Of a stretch of DNA of 64,000 nt, positions 25,901-34,177 are shown one piece after another; within the stretch, counting starts at the first letter, position 1; every line of letters begins with the position of its first letter. Under the pieces are notes generated by a model, which was not told the DNA's origin, searched no databases, and saw only the letters and a program-made list of their open reading frames with translations. The DNA comes from an uncultured Holophagaceae bacterium. GTDB lineage: Bacteria > Acidobacteriota > Holophagae > Holophagales > Holophagaceae. Location of the stretch: NCBI GenBank assembly GCA_903937385.1, contig CAIZZF010000026.1, positions 62,001 to 126,000 of the forward strand. The letters are read 5' to 3'. The position numbers and the translations under genes are program-made.

Positions 25901-26299
25901 CACCTGCTTGACGAGGCTCTTCTGGTCTGCGGGATCAAAGATGACGAAGTCCCGGCCCACGGGCGTGCGCTCGCCCTCCCGGCGCAGGATGCGCGTGCAG
26001 AAGCTGTGGAAGGTGCTCACCCACATCTGCGCCGCGGGCATGGAGACCAGACGCTGCACGCGGTCGCGCATCTCCTCTGCGGCCTTGTTGGTGAAGGTCA
26101 TGGCCAGGATAGAACCCGGGTGCACGCCCTCCTCCTCGATGAGCCAGGCGATGCGCCGCGTGATCACGGTGGTCTTGCCGGAGCCGGCGCCCGCCAGGAT
26201 CAGCAACGGGCCCCGGGCATGGCGGACCGCCTCCCGCTGGGGCTCATTCAGGTTATGGAGCAGTGGGTGGTCGAGGGGTTCCGAGGGGTGGCCGGGCAT
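22910..26299 (-). CDS. pcrA: PcrA/UvrD-type DNA helicase interrupted by an intein
   Basis: The precursor is 1129 residues; without the intein (259-622) it is 765, the usual size for PcrA/UvrD. Walker A (GAGSGKT, 37-43), the VDEYQD Walker B (226-231), the interrupted motif GDEDQ/SIYGWRGAD, and downstream helicase motifs (LLQNYRST, VMTIHCAKGLEFPHVFV-like, YVAITRAQ) are all present. The enzyme unwinds DNA 3' to 5' in repair and replication restart. The C-terminus has the small PcrA-type tail domain (GTRVQSARFGSGTVL). The intein must splice out for activity, because it splits a catalytic motif. It is followed after 9 nt by the cytochrome gene's stop on the same strand. Confidence 0.95.
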   Translation of the reverse strand: MPGHPSEPLDHPLLHNLNEPQREAVRHARGPLLILAGAGSGKTTVITRRIAWLIEEEGVHPGSILAMTFTNKAAEEMRDRVQRLVSMPAAQMWVSTFHSFCTRILRREGERTPVGRDFVIFDPADQKSLVKQVLAELKLPEKQFHPKKVLEVISDFKNRCLLPDEAREEALDPWTRKVLDAYELYQKGLKNHRACDFDDLLLWTERLFRDPVLQATYGERFKFILVDEYQDTNRAQYLLVQHLARRHHNLCVVGDEDQCLIPGTRVRMADGGDRPIEQVVAGDLVLAAHGSGDFRPAPVVKAAARPGKGLAIRITTQSGRVLTSTPEHIHFAGYRLGVSPQLHFVYLMRKQGIGWRVGTSQTHTRGQVKPVVGFLQRARQEHADELWVLSTHASEQEARLQEAVWSLQYQLPTLPFVPRKGASTRGLVHDEEAIRKVFAAVDSGAGAERLLGDLGMAAAFPHHRAQAATGFRRVVTVTLCGDRRGRRPMHRISMVGQDPEARSLLEGLGHSVRPARAGTASWRMETCAVSYGEVRRAADRIRQHLDAEIQLQARLGASPGKDTCSLPFLPACNVKPGMAIFDADGGLDLVERVERVAAPTQVYDLDVEGVHNFVAEGLVTHNSIYGWRGADIRNILDFQQDFPEAVRIELLQNYRSTKKILDAASEVIANNSQRVAGKGALITELGDGEALVFKLLDEGRQEAEWVAQRIQELRYRDPEGKVAVLYRANWQSRQMEEALRAQNMPYRLVGGVKFYERQEVKDLISYLRLISNPFDLVSFRRCVNAPTRGVGPTTLGKIEAAIPEGGTPLAGLERLLRSGDLKGRAQRELIKFLDLFARAEKERDAMGLAGVVKWVLQESGYLQSLEDEATLESEGRIRNLEEFLSAAAESEALGLRLSEFLDRITLASDTDNLEEASHLSLMTIHCAKGLEFPHVFVIGMEEDVFPNRNARETPDGLEEERRLFYVAITRAQRRLTLSAARRRRVMGTEMMSMPSRFLRELPAAVLTAPIRWGTELYQAGEGIRPGASFTRGAGGASVATELQRIRGFFDRVKEASVPAGGQADGRLSEPAESQDPAAFPPGTRVQSARFGSGTVLAASGSGDGLTYTIRFDHGGDKRILARFGGLQRG
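24434..25525 (-). mobile_element. Intein within the PcrA/UvrD helicase (364 residues, Cys259-Asn622)
   Basis: The insertion begins with Cys directly after GDEDQ and ends in VTHN directly before SIYGWRGAD, so removing it restores a perfect UvrD motif. Block A (CLIPGTRVRMADGG), block B (RVLTSTPEHIHF, with the TxxH residues), block F (VYDLDVEGVHNFVAEG) and block G (THN, then Ser as the +1 residue) are all recognisable. Cys1, the penultimate His, terminal Asn and +1 Ser are what class 1 splicing needs. The central 200 or so residues are larger than a mini-intein, but I see no clear LAGLIDADG or HNH motif. Base composition matches the host gene. Confidence 0.93.
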
Positions 26300-26308
26300 G
26301 GGTCCATG

Positions 26309-26644
26309 CTAACCCGCCTGGGCCGCCCGTCCCTTCCCGGCCCGCCGGAGGATGTCCTTGGCCAGCCGGAGGGCCTCCTCCTGGGACAGCTGGCGCCGGA
26401 AGCCCGGCATGGCGCCCCGGCCCTGGAGGATGATGCCGGCCAGGTCCGCGGCCTCCTGGCCCGTCAGCCGCCGGCTGTCCAGCAGGTTCGAGCCGCCAAG
26501 CGCCCCGCTGGGGCCCCGCCCGGAACCGTCCTGGCCATGGCAGCTGGCGCAGCGCTGCTGGAAGAATGCCTTCAGGTCCCGGACCTCGGCGGACAGGGAT
26601 GCAGACAGGAGCGCCAGCAGCAGCGCCAGGGGACGCGGGGCCAT
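26309..26644 (-). CDS. Small secreted c-type cytochrome
   Basis: The 111-residue product has a signal peptide (PRPLALLLALLSASLSA), then a single haem c site CASCH near residue 32, and a candidate distal Met ligand in GAMPGFR near residue 81. This is the layout of a class I cytochrome c domain of about 90 residues, a periplasmic electron carrier. It lies 9 nt beyond the pcrA start on the same strand and so directly upstream of pcrA, but the pairing is probably incidental. Confidence 0.88.
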   Translation of the reverse strand: MAPRPLALLLALLSASLSAEVRDLKAFFQQRCASCHGQDGSGRGPSGALGGSNLLDSRRLTGQEAADLAGIILQGRGAMPGFRRQLSQEEALRLAKDILRRAGKGRAAQAG

Positions 26645-26691
26645 GGGTCGAACCTACCACGCCGGGCCCGCTCCCGTTAGGCTGGAGCCGC

Positions 26692-26775
26692 GCGCCCGTG
26701 GCGGAATGGCAGACGCACCGGACTTAAAATCCGTTGCCGCAAGGCGTGGGGGTTCGAGTCCCCCCGGGCGCACCA
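26692..26775 (+). tRNA. tRNA-Leu (anticodon TAA)
   Basis: The acceptor GCGCCCG pairs with CGGGCGC, followed by A and encoded CCA. The anticodon stem CGGA/TCCG encloses loop CTTAAAA, giving anticodon TAA. A variable arm of the leucine type (TGCCGCAAGGCG) and the T loop GGTTCGAGTCC are present. It is the second leucine tRNA of the window. Confidence 0.95.
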
Positions 26776-26779
26776 ACCT

Positions 26780-26810
26780 CGGTCCCTGGGGGACCGCAGT
26801 TGGTTGTTGC
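26780..26810 (+). terminator. Probable terminator after tRNA-Leu(TAA)
   Basis: CGGTCCC (26780-26786), loop TGG, GGGACCG (26790-26796) forms a perfect 7-bp stem just after the tRNA and is followed by a T/G-rich stretch (TTGGTTGTTGC). The T tract is not continuous, so the call is moderate. Confidence 0.55.
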
Positions 26811-26817
26811 TTCGTCG

Positions 26818-27135
26818 TCAGTTCTTGGGCGCTGGGGCGGGCGCGGGGGAGACCCAGATGCCGTCCATGTCGAAGGCGACGACCTTGCCTGCCGTCACGT
26901 GGACATGCCAGTCATAGCGGTGGCTGGGGTTCCCGTGCAGGTTGTTGGTCCAGGTCTGATAGCGGAGGAGCTTCCCTTCGCCGGCCTCCTCGACGGAGAC
27001 CGGGGGGCCAAGGGCCTCCAGGAGCAGCTTCTCCGACATGCCCAGAGACACCCGGAACATGACGGGCTCGGGCTTCGTACACCCCACAGACCCGGCCAGA
27101 GCCAGGATCGTCCACGCCAGAACTAGGCTTTTCAT
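26818..27135 (-). CDS. Small lipoprotein with SmpA/BamE-like domain
   Basis: The 105-residue product has a lipoprotein signal peptide ending at Cys19 (LALAGSVGC). It then shows a segment of the pattern V-LGMSEKLLLEALGPPVSVE, which resembles the GMs-eqV---lG-P motif of SmpA/OmlA/BamE-like domains, and an aromatic strand (RYQTWTNN) with a His-rich loop. ATG 27135 is preferred because the signal peptide then starts at residue 1. A structural role at the outer membrane is plausible. It is too divergent to call BamE itself. Confidence 0.7.
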   Translation of the reverse strand: MKSLVLAWTILALAGSVGCTKPEPVMFRVSLGMSEKLLLEALGPPVSVEEAGEGKLLRYQTWTNNLHGNPSHRYDWHVHVTAGKVVAFDMDGIWVSPAPAPAPKN

Positions 27136-27246
27136 GGTTTTCGCTCGCTGGAGTTGTTGCGACAAGCATAGGCCCCCCGGCCCACCTCGCAAGGGCGCCC
27201 GGCCAAACGGGCGTTCCGCGTGATCTGTCGAGCAGCCAGGATCCGG

Positions 27247-28836
27247 CTAGGTCTTGAACCGCCCCACCAGCGCGGCGAGGCCTTCAGCGGTGCGGGACAG
27301 CTGCTCCGTGACGGCCACGTTGCTGTCCACGGTGCTGGAGAGCTGGATGCTGGCGCTGGCATTCTGCTCCGCCTGCTGGGCGCCGAGTTCCACCTGGCGG
27401 GCCACCTCCTCGCTCACCTTGGCCTGTTCGCCCGAGGCGGTCTCGATCTGGGTGGACATGGAGGCCACCTCGGACACGTGGTCGCGGATGGTCTCCAGGG
27501 CTTGCACCACCTCCAGGACCGTCGCCTTGCCCTGGGCCACGGCCTGGTTGCTGCCGTGGATCAGCGCGGCGATCTCCCGGGCGGAGCCATCGCTGCGCTC
27601 GGCCAGCTTGCGGACTTCCTCGGCGACCACGGCGAAGCCCTTGCCCAGCCGCCCGGCTGTGGCCGCTTCGATGGCCGCGTTCAAGGACAGCAGGTTGGTC
27701 TGCCGGGCGATCTCCTGGATCACCTGCACCGCCTCCACCATCTGTCCCGTGGCCTCCTCGACCCGGGCCATGGCGCGGATGGCCGCCTGCCCCGCGGAAT
27801 CAGCGCTCTGGGCGGTCCTGGCCGCCTCCAGGGACCGGCCATGGCTGGCCCGGACGTGGTCTGCCACCTCGCGAACCGAGGCGGAGAGCTCCGTGATGGC
27901 CGAGGCCATCTGCTCAGTGGAGTGTCGCTGGCCATCGGCGTTCCGAGCCAGCTCGTGGCTGGTGCTGGCGATCTCGTGGGTGGCCACGGCGATCTCGCTG
28001 CTGTTCAGGCTCACCCGCTGCGCATCGAAGCGGATGCGGTTGATGGTGTTGCGCAGGCTGGCCTGCATCTGCCAGATGTTGGCCATCAGGCTGCTCCGAT
28101 CCCCGGAGCGCAGGGGAATGTCGGCACGCAGGTTGCCCTTGGCAAGGGCCCGGCTGGCCTCCAGGGCCGCCATGGGATCGCCGCCAAGCTGGTGGTCCAG
28201 GATCTGGATCAGCTTACCGAAGATGAGCCCCCCCGTGATCGCCGTCAGGAGCATGCCGCCCCCCAGAATCCCGAGGGCCTGGGGAGTGAAGGTGCCGGTG
28301 GTGACGCCGAGCAGAGCCACCAGCAGGAAGAGCCCCAGCACCACGCCTGCCGCGGCCCAGAGCCGCTGTCGGAACCCCATCTCCGGGCCCGGGATCCAGA
28401 TCTTCTTTTCGGGCTCAACCATGGGCTGACCGGCCCGGGCCCTGGCGTACATCAGCTCCGCTTCCGCGATCTGCGTGGGGGAGGGCTTGCTGCGGATGGA
28501 GACGAAGCCGATGATGGTGCCCTTCTCCTCGATGGGCGTGACGCTGGCATCGACCCAGTAGAAGTCGCCGTTCTTGCAGCGGTTCTTGACCATGCCCTGC
28601 CAGGGCTGGCCGGTCTTGACCGTGCGCCACAGGTCCTCGAAGGCCGCCGGGGGCATGTCCGGGTGCCGGACCAGGTTGTGGGGCTGACCGATCAGCTCAT
28701 CCGGGGTGAAGCCGCTGATCCGGATGAACTCCTCGTTCACGTAGGTGATCACGCCCCGCAGGTCGGTGGTCGAGACGATGAAGGCCCCTTCCTGGAGGTG
28801 ACGCTCGACCCGGGTGACCGGCTGATTGACGCGCAT
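27247..28836 (-). CDS. Aer-like PAS-containing chemotaxis/aerotaxis receptor
   Basis: The 529-residue product starts with an Aer-type PAS domain (about 10-125: [19 protein letters not shown], the [15 protein letters not shown] segment, [13 protein letters not shown]). Two adjacent membrane helices (about 155-200) follow, then a short linker and a methyl-accepting signalling domain with [19 protein letters not shown]. Aer-like receptors sense redox or oxygen through FAD in the PAS domain and have almost no periplasmic part. ATG 28836 is chosen because GGGAG lies 6 nt upstream; the frame stays open far beyond this but without homology. It differs clearly from the two receptors at 2698-5971. Confidence 0.92.
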   Translation of the reverse strand: MRVNQPVTRVERHLQEGAFIVSTTDLRGVITYVNEEFIRISGFTPDELIGQPHNLVRHPDMPPAAFEDLWRTVKTGQPWQGMVKNRCKNGDFYWVDASVTPIEEKGTIIGFVSIRSKPSPTQIAEAELMYARARAGQPMVEPEKKIWIPGPEMGFRQRLWAAAGVVLGLFLLVALLGVTTGTFTPQALGILGGGMLLTAITGGLIFGKLIQILDHQLGGDPMAALEASRALAKGNLRADIPLRSGDRSSLMANIWQMQASLRNTINRIRFDAQRVSLNSSEIAVATHEIASTSHELARNADGQRHSTEQMASAITELSASVREVADHVRASHGRSLEAARTAQSADSAGQAAIRAMARVEEATGQMVEAVQVIQEIARQTNLLSLNAAIEAATAGRLGKGFAVVAEEVRKLAERSDGSAREIAALIHGSNQAVAQGKATVLEVVQALETIRDHVSEVASMSTQIETASGEQAKVSEEVARQVELGAQQAEQNASASIQLSSTVDSNVAVTEQLSRTAEGLAALVGRFKT

Positions 28837-28943
28837 GGGTGACTCCCGCGCACTGCAGCCGAGTGCCCGGCCGCGGACGGGACCTCTGGCTACACTGCTG
28901 TCCCCTGATTCGGGAGCCGGGGCAGCCTCCTTGATTTTCGCGC

Positions 28944-29477
28944 CTAGGGGAGCAGCTTCTGAAGCGGAATCAGGATCCCGTTGAACCGCTTCCACCCGGC
29001 CAGGTCGCCGTGGACCAGACGCCGGACCTTGACCCAGTCCCCCTCGGCCGTCGCCTTGGGCACACCCTTCAGCATGAAGTCGTAGGCGAGGATCCGGGCC
29101 GCCACGGCCGGGTCCATGGCCAGGTCCGGCTGCTCCACCAGGTCCACCCCCAGCAGCTTGCCGAAGCGGGCATAGGCCGTGCGACCCACCAGAGGCAGGA
29201 AGCCCCGGCCGCAGTACTTGCTGGCGTCCCCGGGCTCCACGTTGCCCAGCGCCCGGTCGAACTCGTACATCCGACGGAAGTAGGCGACACTGCCGACCTC
29301 CTTCTCCGGGGCGAAGCGATAGCTCTCGGCACCGATGCTGGCGATGGCTGCGGCCTCCACGCCGGGATCCAGGATCTGAAGCGCCGCAAGGGCCTCGACG
29401 ATCAGCGGCCAGTGGGCCTCCACGCTCGCCTGGGGGGCATGGAGGATGGTCGCGATGGCGTCCACCTGGAAGTGCAT
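28944..29477 (-). CDS. GH19 chitinase/lysozyme-like protein
   Basis: The 177-residue product resembles the catalytic core of glycoside hydrolase family 19 and related phage endolysins. [10 protein letters not shown] matches the position of the first catalytic Glu (HESGGF in chitinases), [23 protein letters not shown] matches the YEGR-LGNTQPGDG-KYKGRG segment, and [18 protein letters not shown] matches the TGR-NY block. The substrate-loop residues differ, so activity is not certain. No signal peptide is seen from ATG 29477, which has AGGGAG upstream. It could be a domesticated endolysin. It is divergent from the aldose epimerase gene. Confidence 0.78.
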   Translation of the reverse strand: MHFQVDAIATILHAPQASVEAHWPLIVEALAALQILDPGVEAAAIASIGAESYRFAPEKEVGSVAYFRRMYEFDRALGNVEPGDASKYCGRGFLPLVGRTAYARFGKLLGVDLVEQPDLAMDPAVAARILAYDFMLKGVPKATAEGDWVKVRRLVHGDLAGWKRFNGILIPLQKLLP

Positions 29478-29538
29478 GGCTGGCTCCCTGAAGGAAGGCA
29501 CGGGAGGCCAATCTACCACAGCCAGGTATTCTTTCCCC

Positions 29539-30411
29539 ATGGACTTCCAGACACTGGAACGGAACGGCTCCCGGGCGGTCATCGCCCGGCAGGGGGCAGA
29601 GCTGACGGCCCTCCATCTTGGTGGGAGCGACCTCCTCTGGGACGCAGGCCCACTCTGGCCGCGCCGCGCGCCCCTGCTGTTCCCGGTAGTGGGCGCCCTG
29701 GCCGGGGATACCCTGCGCCACCAAGGGGCGGCCTACTCCATGCCCAAGCACGGCTTCGCCCGGGACCGGGCCTTCGACTGGCAAGAGGGTTCGGCAACCG
29801 CCTGCGCCCTGGCGCTGCGGGACGACGACCGCACCCGCGCAGCCTACCCATTCCCCTTCGTCCTGACGGTCCGCTACACCCTGGAGACCGCCGCGCTGCG
29901 CATGGACCTGGCGCTGCACAACCCCGGGCCAGCCCCCCTGCCCGCCAGCCTGGGCTTGCACCCGGCCTTCCGCTGGCCCCTGGCGCCGGGCGTGCCCAAG
30001 GCCGCCCATCGGCTGGTGTTCGAGACGGACGAGCCTGGCCCGCTGCGGCGCATCGATGCCGGCGGCCTCCTGACGCCGATCCTCCACCCCACGCTCATCC
30101 AGGGCCGGGAGCTACCCCTGCGGGAGGGCCTCTTTATCGAGGACGCCCTGCTCTTCCTGGAACCCTGCAGCCGCCGCGTGCGCTTCGAGGCCCCCGGGGC
30201 GCCCAGCCTGGTCCTGACCTGGGAGGGCTTCCCCCACCTGGGCATCTGGACCAAGCCCGACCCGGCCCCCGCCTTCCTCTGCATCGAGCCCTGGGAGGGC
30301 TACGCCAGCCCCGCGGGCTGGGACGGCGAGATCAGCGACAAGCCCGGCAGCTTCCTCGTCGAACCCGGCGCCACCCGGCAGTGGAGCCTCACCGTCAGCG
30401 TCGAAGACTGA
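29539..30411 (+). CDS. Aldose 1-epimerase family protein (galactose mutarotase-like)
   Basis: The 290-residue product is a beta-sandwich mutarotase-like protein. It shows [16 protein letters not shown] near the N-terminus, the [10 protein letters not shown] segment, the [10 protein letters not shown] motif with the catalytic His, a central [12 protein letters not shown] with the second His, and a C-terminal FLCIEPW with the catalytic Glu. The family interconverts alpha and beta sugar anomers or acts on hexose-6-phosphates (YeaD-like). The exact sugar cannot be told. ATG 29539 gives the family N-terminus. A palindromic repeat block begins 13 nt after its stop. Confidence 0.9.
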   Translation: MDFQTLERNGSRAVIARQGAELTALHLGGSDLLWDAGPLWPRRAPLLFPVVGALAGDTLRHQGAAYSMPKHGFARDRAFDWQEGSATACALALRDDDRTRAAYPFPFVLTVRYTLETAALRMDLALHNPGPAPLPASLGLHPAFRWPLAPGVPKAAHRLVFETDEPGPLRRIDAGGLLTPILHPTLIQGRELPLREGLFIEDALLFLEPCSRRVRFEAPGAPSLVLTWEGFPHLGIWTKPDPAPAFLCIEPWEGYASPAGWDGEISDKPGSFLVEPGATRQWSLTVSVED

Positions 30412-30423
30412 AGAAAAACAGGC

Positions 30424-30601
30424 TCTTCCGGGATTTCGGGGAGTGCCAACTCTCCGCGGATTCATCCAGCTCGTGGGGGAAGAGCAACCCCTCTCGCAGA
30501 GGGCGCGGAGAGGGCCGAGGTTCGCAGAGCACAGCGGGTAACCCGCAACCCTCAGCGCCCCTCCGCTCCCCTCATCCATTCTCTGCGAGAGTGGTTGCTT
30601 T
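30424..30601. repeat. CGCAGAG-type palindromic element with shared leader
   Basis: The block starts with TCTTCCGGGATTTCGGG (30424-30440), which repeats the sequence at 10801-10818. The palindrome proper runs from AGAGCAACCCCTCTCGCAGA (30481-30500) to its reverse complement TCTGCGAGAGTGGTTGCTT (30582-30600). Degenerate copies of GCAGAG/GCGGAG words lie inside, along with a small hairpin GCGGGTAACCCGC near 30534-30546. It occupies the gap between the convergent aldose epimerase and miaB genes; no gene is seen in this 261-nt gap. Confidence 0.8.
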
Positions 30602-30672
30602 CCCCTGAGCGTGCGGAGAACACCCAGGGTGTGGGGTTGGCGTGTCTTGGTGGCGTCCTTTGTTGTTCCCGT

Positions 30673-31977
30673 CTACACCAGCTCAGCGCCCAGGAAGTGG
30701 GGGCTGGCGAGGGTGATGCGAGCCTGGACGAGCTCGCCGAAGGGCAGCTGGCGGCCGGGGCCCACGGCCAGGTGCACGGTCTTCCACTCGCCGCTGTGGG
30801 CCAGCCACCAGCCGTGCTCCGTGGGCTCGTGCATCTCCACCCGCACCGGGATCTCGCGGCCCAGGAAGCGCTCGTTGCTGGCCCGGGTGAGGGCCGTCTG
30901 CCGCTGCTGGAGCGCCGCCAGACGCTCGGCCTTCACGGTCATGGGCAGGTCGTCCCGGAGCCGCAGGGCGGGGGTGCCGGGCCGGGGCGAGTAGATGAAG
31001 CTGAAGGAGCCGTCGAAGGCGACCTCGTCCAGGACGCGAAGGGTGGCCTCGAAGTCCGCGTCGGTCTCACCGGGAAAGCCCACGATGAAGTCCGTGCTCA
31101 GGGCGATGCGCCCGCGCGCCTCGCCGAGATAGCCCAGGCGCTCCAGATACTCGGCCACGGTGTATTCCCGCCGCATGAGGCGCAGCACGCGGTCGCTGCC
31201 GCTCTGCAGGGGCAGGTGCAGGAAGGGCGCCACCTTGGGGTTGGTGACCAGCACCTGGGCCAGCTCCCGGGTGAAGTTCATGGGGTGGCTGGTGGTGAAC
31301 CGGATCCACTCGATCCCCTCGATCTCCGAGACCCGCTCCAGCAGCTCCGCGAAGCTGCAGCCGCCCGCGTAGCTGTTCACGTTCTGGCCCAGCAGCTCCA
31401 CCTCGCGGGTGCCCGTGGCCGCCAGCCCGCGCACCTCCGCCAGCACGTCCGCGAAGGGCCGGTGGCGCTCGGCGCCCCGGGTGGTGGGAACAATGCAGTA
31501 GGTGCAGGCGTGGTCGCAGCCCTCGGTGATGGTCACCAGGGCCTTGGCCAGCTCCCGGCGGCGGGTGACCGCGGGCGGAAAGAGGTGGTTGTCCGGATAC
31601 TCGCCCGTGTCCATGACGCGGGTCTTTCCGGCCTGGGCCTCGGCCACCAGCCGGGGCAGCTGCTTCAGGGCCATGGTGCCCAGCACGAAGTCAATGTGCG
31701 GCGCCCGCTTGAACAACGCCGCCTGCTCCTGCTGGGCCAGGCAGCCCGTGACGCCCACCAGCAGGGGGCGCCGCAGCTTCTCCTTACGCAGGCGGCCCAG
31801 CTCCGAGTAGACCTTGTGCACGGCCTTCTCACGGATGGAGCAGGTGTTCAGCAGCACCAGGTCCGCGTCCTCGGCGCTCGCCGCGCACTCAAAGCCCTCG
31901 GCCGACAGCAGCCCCGACAGCTTCTCGCCATCGTGGTCGTTCATCTGGCAGCCCCAGGTCTCGATGTGGTACTTCAT
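30673..31977 (-). CDS. miaB: tRNA-2-methylthio-N6-dimethylallyladenosine synthase
   Basis: The 434-residue product has the full methylthiotransferase layout. The N-terminal UPF0004 domain carries three Cys (ETWGCQMN, NTCSIR, GVTGCLAQQ) for the second iron-sulfur cluster, the radical-SAM core has CDHACTYCIVP near residue 157, and the C-terminal TRAM domain begins about 370. It adds a methylthio group at C2 of i6A37 in tRNAs that read UNN codons. The GCQMN start and overall length point to MiaB rather than RimO or MtaB. Confidence 0.95.
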   Translation of the reverse strand: MKYHIETWGCQMNDHDGEKLSGLLSAEGFECAASAEDADLVLLNTCSIREKAVHKVYSELGRLRKEKLRRPLLVGVTGCLAQQEQAALFKRAPHIDFVLGTMALKQLPRLVAEAQAGKTRVMDTGEYPDNHLFPPAVTRRRELAKALVTITEGCDHACTYCIVPTTRGAERHRPFADVLAEVRGLAATGTREVELLGQNVNSYAGGCSFAELLERVSEIEGIEWIRFTTSHPMNFTRELAQVLVTNPKVAPFLHLPLQSGSDRVLRLMRREYTVAEYLERLGYLGEARGRIALSTDFIVGFPGETDADFEATLRVLDEVAFDGSFSFIYSPRPGTPALRLRDDLPMTVKAERLAALQQRQTALTRASNERFLGREIPVRVEMHEPTEHGWWLAHSGEWKTVHLAVGPGRQLPFGELVQARITLASPHFLGAELV

Positions 31978-32032
31978 GGCACCTTCGAAACCTTCGATTC
32001 TAGCTTGAACCCACGGGAATGCCCCGGCGGGT

Positions 32033-34123
32033 TCAGAACCGGCAGGTGAGGCGCAAGGAAAGCTGCCGCCCCGGCAGCAGGTAGTACTGCGCGTCGCCTA
32101 GCTCGCTCTCGGAGACGGGCTTGCGCTGGTCCGTGAGGTTCTGGCCGCTGAGGCGGAGCTCCCAGCCGCGCTCGCGCCAGCCGAGGCTGGCGGCATAGGT
32201 GGCGTAGCCTGGGGATGGTGCGGTGTTGCGCTGGTTGAGGAGGACCGCGCCGGTGTAGCTCAGCTCCGCGGTGGCCGTGAGGCCCCGGGCCGGTGCGTAG
32301 GCGAGGCCCAGGGCCCCCAGGTGGTAGGGGGACATCTCCAGGCGCTTGCCCGCCAGCTGGGTGAGGGTGCCGTCCCCGAAGTCCTTCGCGTAATCCCGGA
32401 AGCGCGTGTCGTGATAGCTGTAGGCGAGGCGGGCCGTGAGGTCCCGGTCGAAGTGCCAGCGCGCGCCCAGCTCCACGCCCTGGAACCGCTCGGTCCCGGC
32501 GTTGGCCAGCACCGGCGCGCCATTCACGGACTGGGGCACGACGAGGTTCTTGAAGTCCATGAGGAAGGCGCTCACCTCGAGGCTGAGGCGGCGGCCCAGC
32601 AGGTCCGCCTTCACCCCCAGGTCGTAGCTGGTGGCGGTCTCCGGCTTCAGGATCCCGGCTTGGCTGTCGAGGCCCAAGTCCACGGCCGCGGGCTTGAAGG
32701 TGCTGCGGACGCCGGTGAAGAGGTTCACCCGGTCCCCGCCGGCCTGCCAGACGGTCCAGACGGCGCCAGCGCTGCCCGAGAGGGCCGTGGTAGTGCGGGC
32801 GTCTCCGCTGGTCGCGGGCACCGTGGCGCCCAGGTCCAGCAGCGAGGTGCTGCGGGTCTCCTTCGCCCGGGTCAGGCGCAGGCCCCCCTCAAGCACCAGC
32901 CGCGGTGCGACCTGCCACTGGGCGAAACCGTAGACCCCGGTGAAGTCCCGCTGGTCGTCCACGCGGATGGCGGCCTGGCTGGGCGTGGCGGCGCTATTCG
33001 GGGCGCCGGAGCCGTCGAGCTTCACGAAGTAGTCGAAGTCCCCGCCACGTCCCGTGCCCTGGCCGTGGAGGTGGTCCACACCCGCCACCACCTTGAGCGA
33101 GGCCGCCGGCGTCCAGGTGAGGTGCGTGTCGAAGTAGAGGTCCGTGAGATCCACGCGCTCCCGGAAGCCATGGGCGTTGGGGGCGGAGGTGGTGACGTCC
33201 GTGAGGAAGCCCCGGAACACGTCCTGGCTGGCCCGGGAGCCCGACAGGGTGGTGGACCAGAGCGCCGAGCCACCCGCCGCGCGGTCGTAGCCCAGGGTCA
33301 GCGCGGTGCGCCGGTCATTGAGGAAGGCCCCGGCGGGATTGTGGTTGGCGTCCAGGGGCACCAGGGTGGTGAGCGCCTTGCCCACCCGCACGAAGGGGCT
33401 CGCGGGCTGCTGGTCCACAGCCGTGGCCTCCAGGTTCACACGGAACACGCCGTCCAGCGCCTGGATGCGGTTCTGCCAGAGCAGGTGGCTGCGCTTGAAG
33501 TCCGTGCGGGTATCCGCGAAGCCCTGCTTGTCGTGGTCGACGATGAGGCTGGAGTCCACGCCGACCGCCGCGGGCAGCCGGAGGGCCACCGCCGCGCCGC
33601 CGCTGCCGTGGGTGCCCAGGGAGAGGCGGGCCGAGCCCTGGGTGTCCTGGGGGACGCCGCGGATGACGTGGATCACGCCCACGAAGGAGGTGGCCCCATA
33701 CAGGACAGGCGCGGCGCCGCGCTGGACTTCGATGCGCTCGATGCCCTCCAGGCTCAGGGTCGAGAGGGCCGGGTTGAAGGCGCCGCCCCAGGGCACGCCA
33801 TCCACCACCAGCAGGAAGGCGTCGAACTCCTTCAGGCCCCAGAACTCGGGCACGCTGGAGGCCGGGCCGCCGTCACCGCCGGGAGCCACATAGACGCCCG
33901 CAGCCATGGCCAAGGCGCTGCGCAGGTCCGTGGCGCCCCGGTCCGCCAGCTCCTTGGCGGAGGTGACCGTGATAGAGGCCGGCACCTTGGCGGGGTCCTC
34001 GGGGAAGCGCGTGGCCGTCACTTCCACCACCGCCGAGGGCGGCACCGGGGTCTGGGCCCCCAGCCCCGAGGCAACCAGGCAGAGGGCGAGCAGCGGCAGC
34101 GGGGGTTGGATGCGGAAGGCCAT
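32033..34123 (-). CDS. TonB-dependent outer-membrane receptor
   Basis: The 696-residue product has a signal peptide (about 1-23, ending LGAQ), a TonB-box-like VVEVTATR segment, a plug domain (about 30-160, with GVYVAPGG, VLLVVDGVPWGG-like and IERIEVQRGAAPVLYG) and a 22-strand-type barrel ending in LRLTCRF. Such receptors import siderophores, cobalamin, metals or other scarce ligands using TonB energy. The ligand cannot be assigned. ATG 34123 has CTGGAG upstream. The gene follows the two-component cluster 36793-34178 by 54 nt on the same strand, which suggests that the cluster regulates uptake through it. Confidence 0.92.
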   Translation of the reverse strand: MAFRIQPPLPLLALCLVASGLGAQTPVPPSAVVEVTATRFPEDPAKVPASITVTSAKELADRGATDLRSALAMAAGVYVAPGGDGGPASSVPEFWGLKEFDAFLLVVDGVPWGGAFNPALSTLSLEGIERIEVQRGAAPVLYGATSFVGVIHVIRGVPQDTQGSARLSLGTHGSGGAAVALRLPAAVGVDSSLIVDHDKQGFADTRTDFKRSHLLWQNRIQALDGVFRVNLEATAVDQQPASPFVRVGKALTTLVPLDANHNPAGAFLNDRRTALTLGYDRAAGGSALWSTTLSGSRASQDVFRGFLTDVTTSAPNAHGFRERVDLTDLYFDTHLTWTPAASLKVVAGVDHLHGQGTGRGGDFDYFVKLDGSGAPNSAATPSQAAIRVDDQRDFTGVYGFAQWQVAPRLVLEGGLRLTRAKETRSTSLLDLGATVPATSGDARTTTALSGSAGAVWTVWQAGGDRVNLFTGVRSTFKPAAVDLGLDSQAGILKPETATSYDLGVKADLLGRRLSLEVSAFLMDFKNLVVPQSVNGAPVLANAGTERFQGVELGARWHFDRDLTARLAYSYHDTRFRDYAKDFGDGTLTQLAGKRLEMSPYHLGALGLAYAPARGLTATAELSYTGAVLLNQRNTAPSPGYATYAASLGWRERGWELRLSGQNLTDQRKPVSESELGDAQYYLLPGRQLSLRLTCRF

Positions 34124-34177
34124 GAAAGCTCCAGAAGGCAGGCAATCCAACAACCTTACATTAACCTGAACACCCCC

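Noticed and set aside
22568-26680. Very long plus-strand frame opposite the helicase gene
   Set aside because: It is a GC-rich antisense shadow with low-complexity His/Leu/Gly-rich translation and no motifs; the minus strand carries all helicase and intein motifs.
28837-30087. Upstream continuation of the Aer-like receptor frame giving a 946-residue protein
   Set aside because: The extra part lies antisense to the GH19-like and aldose epimerase genes region, has no domain, and a good ribosome site marks ATG 28836 as the start.
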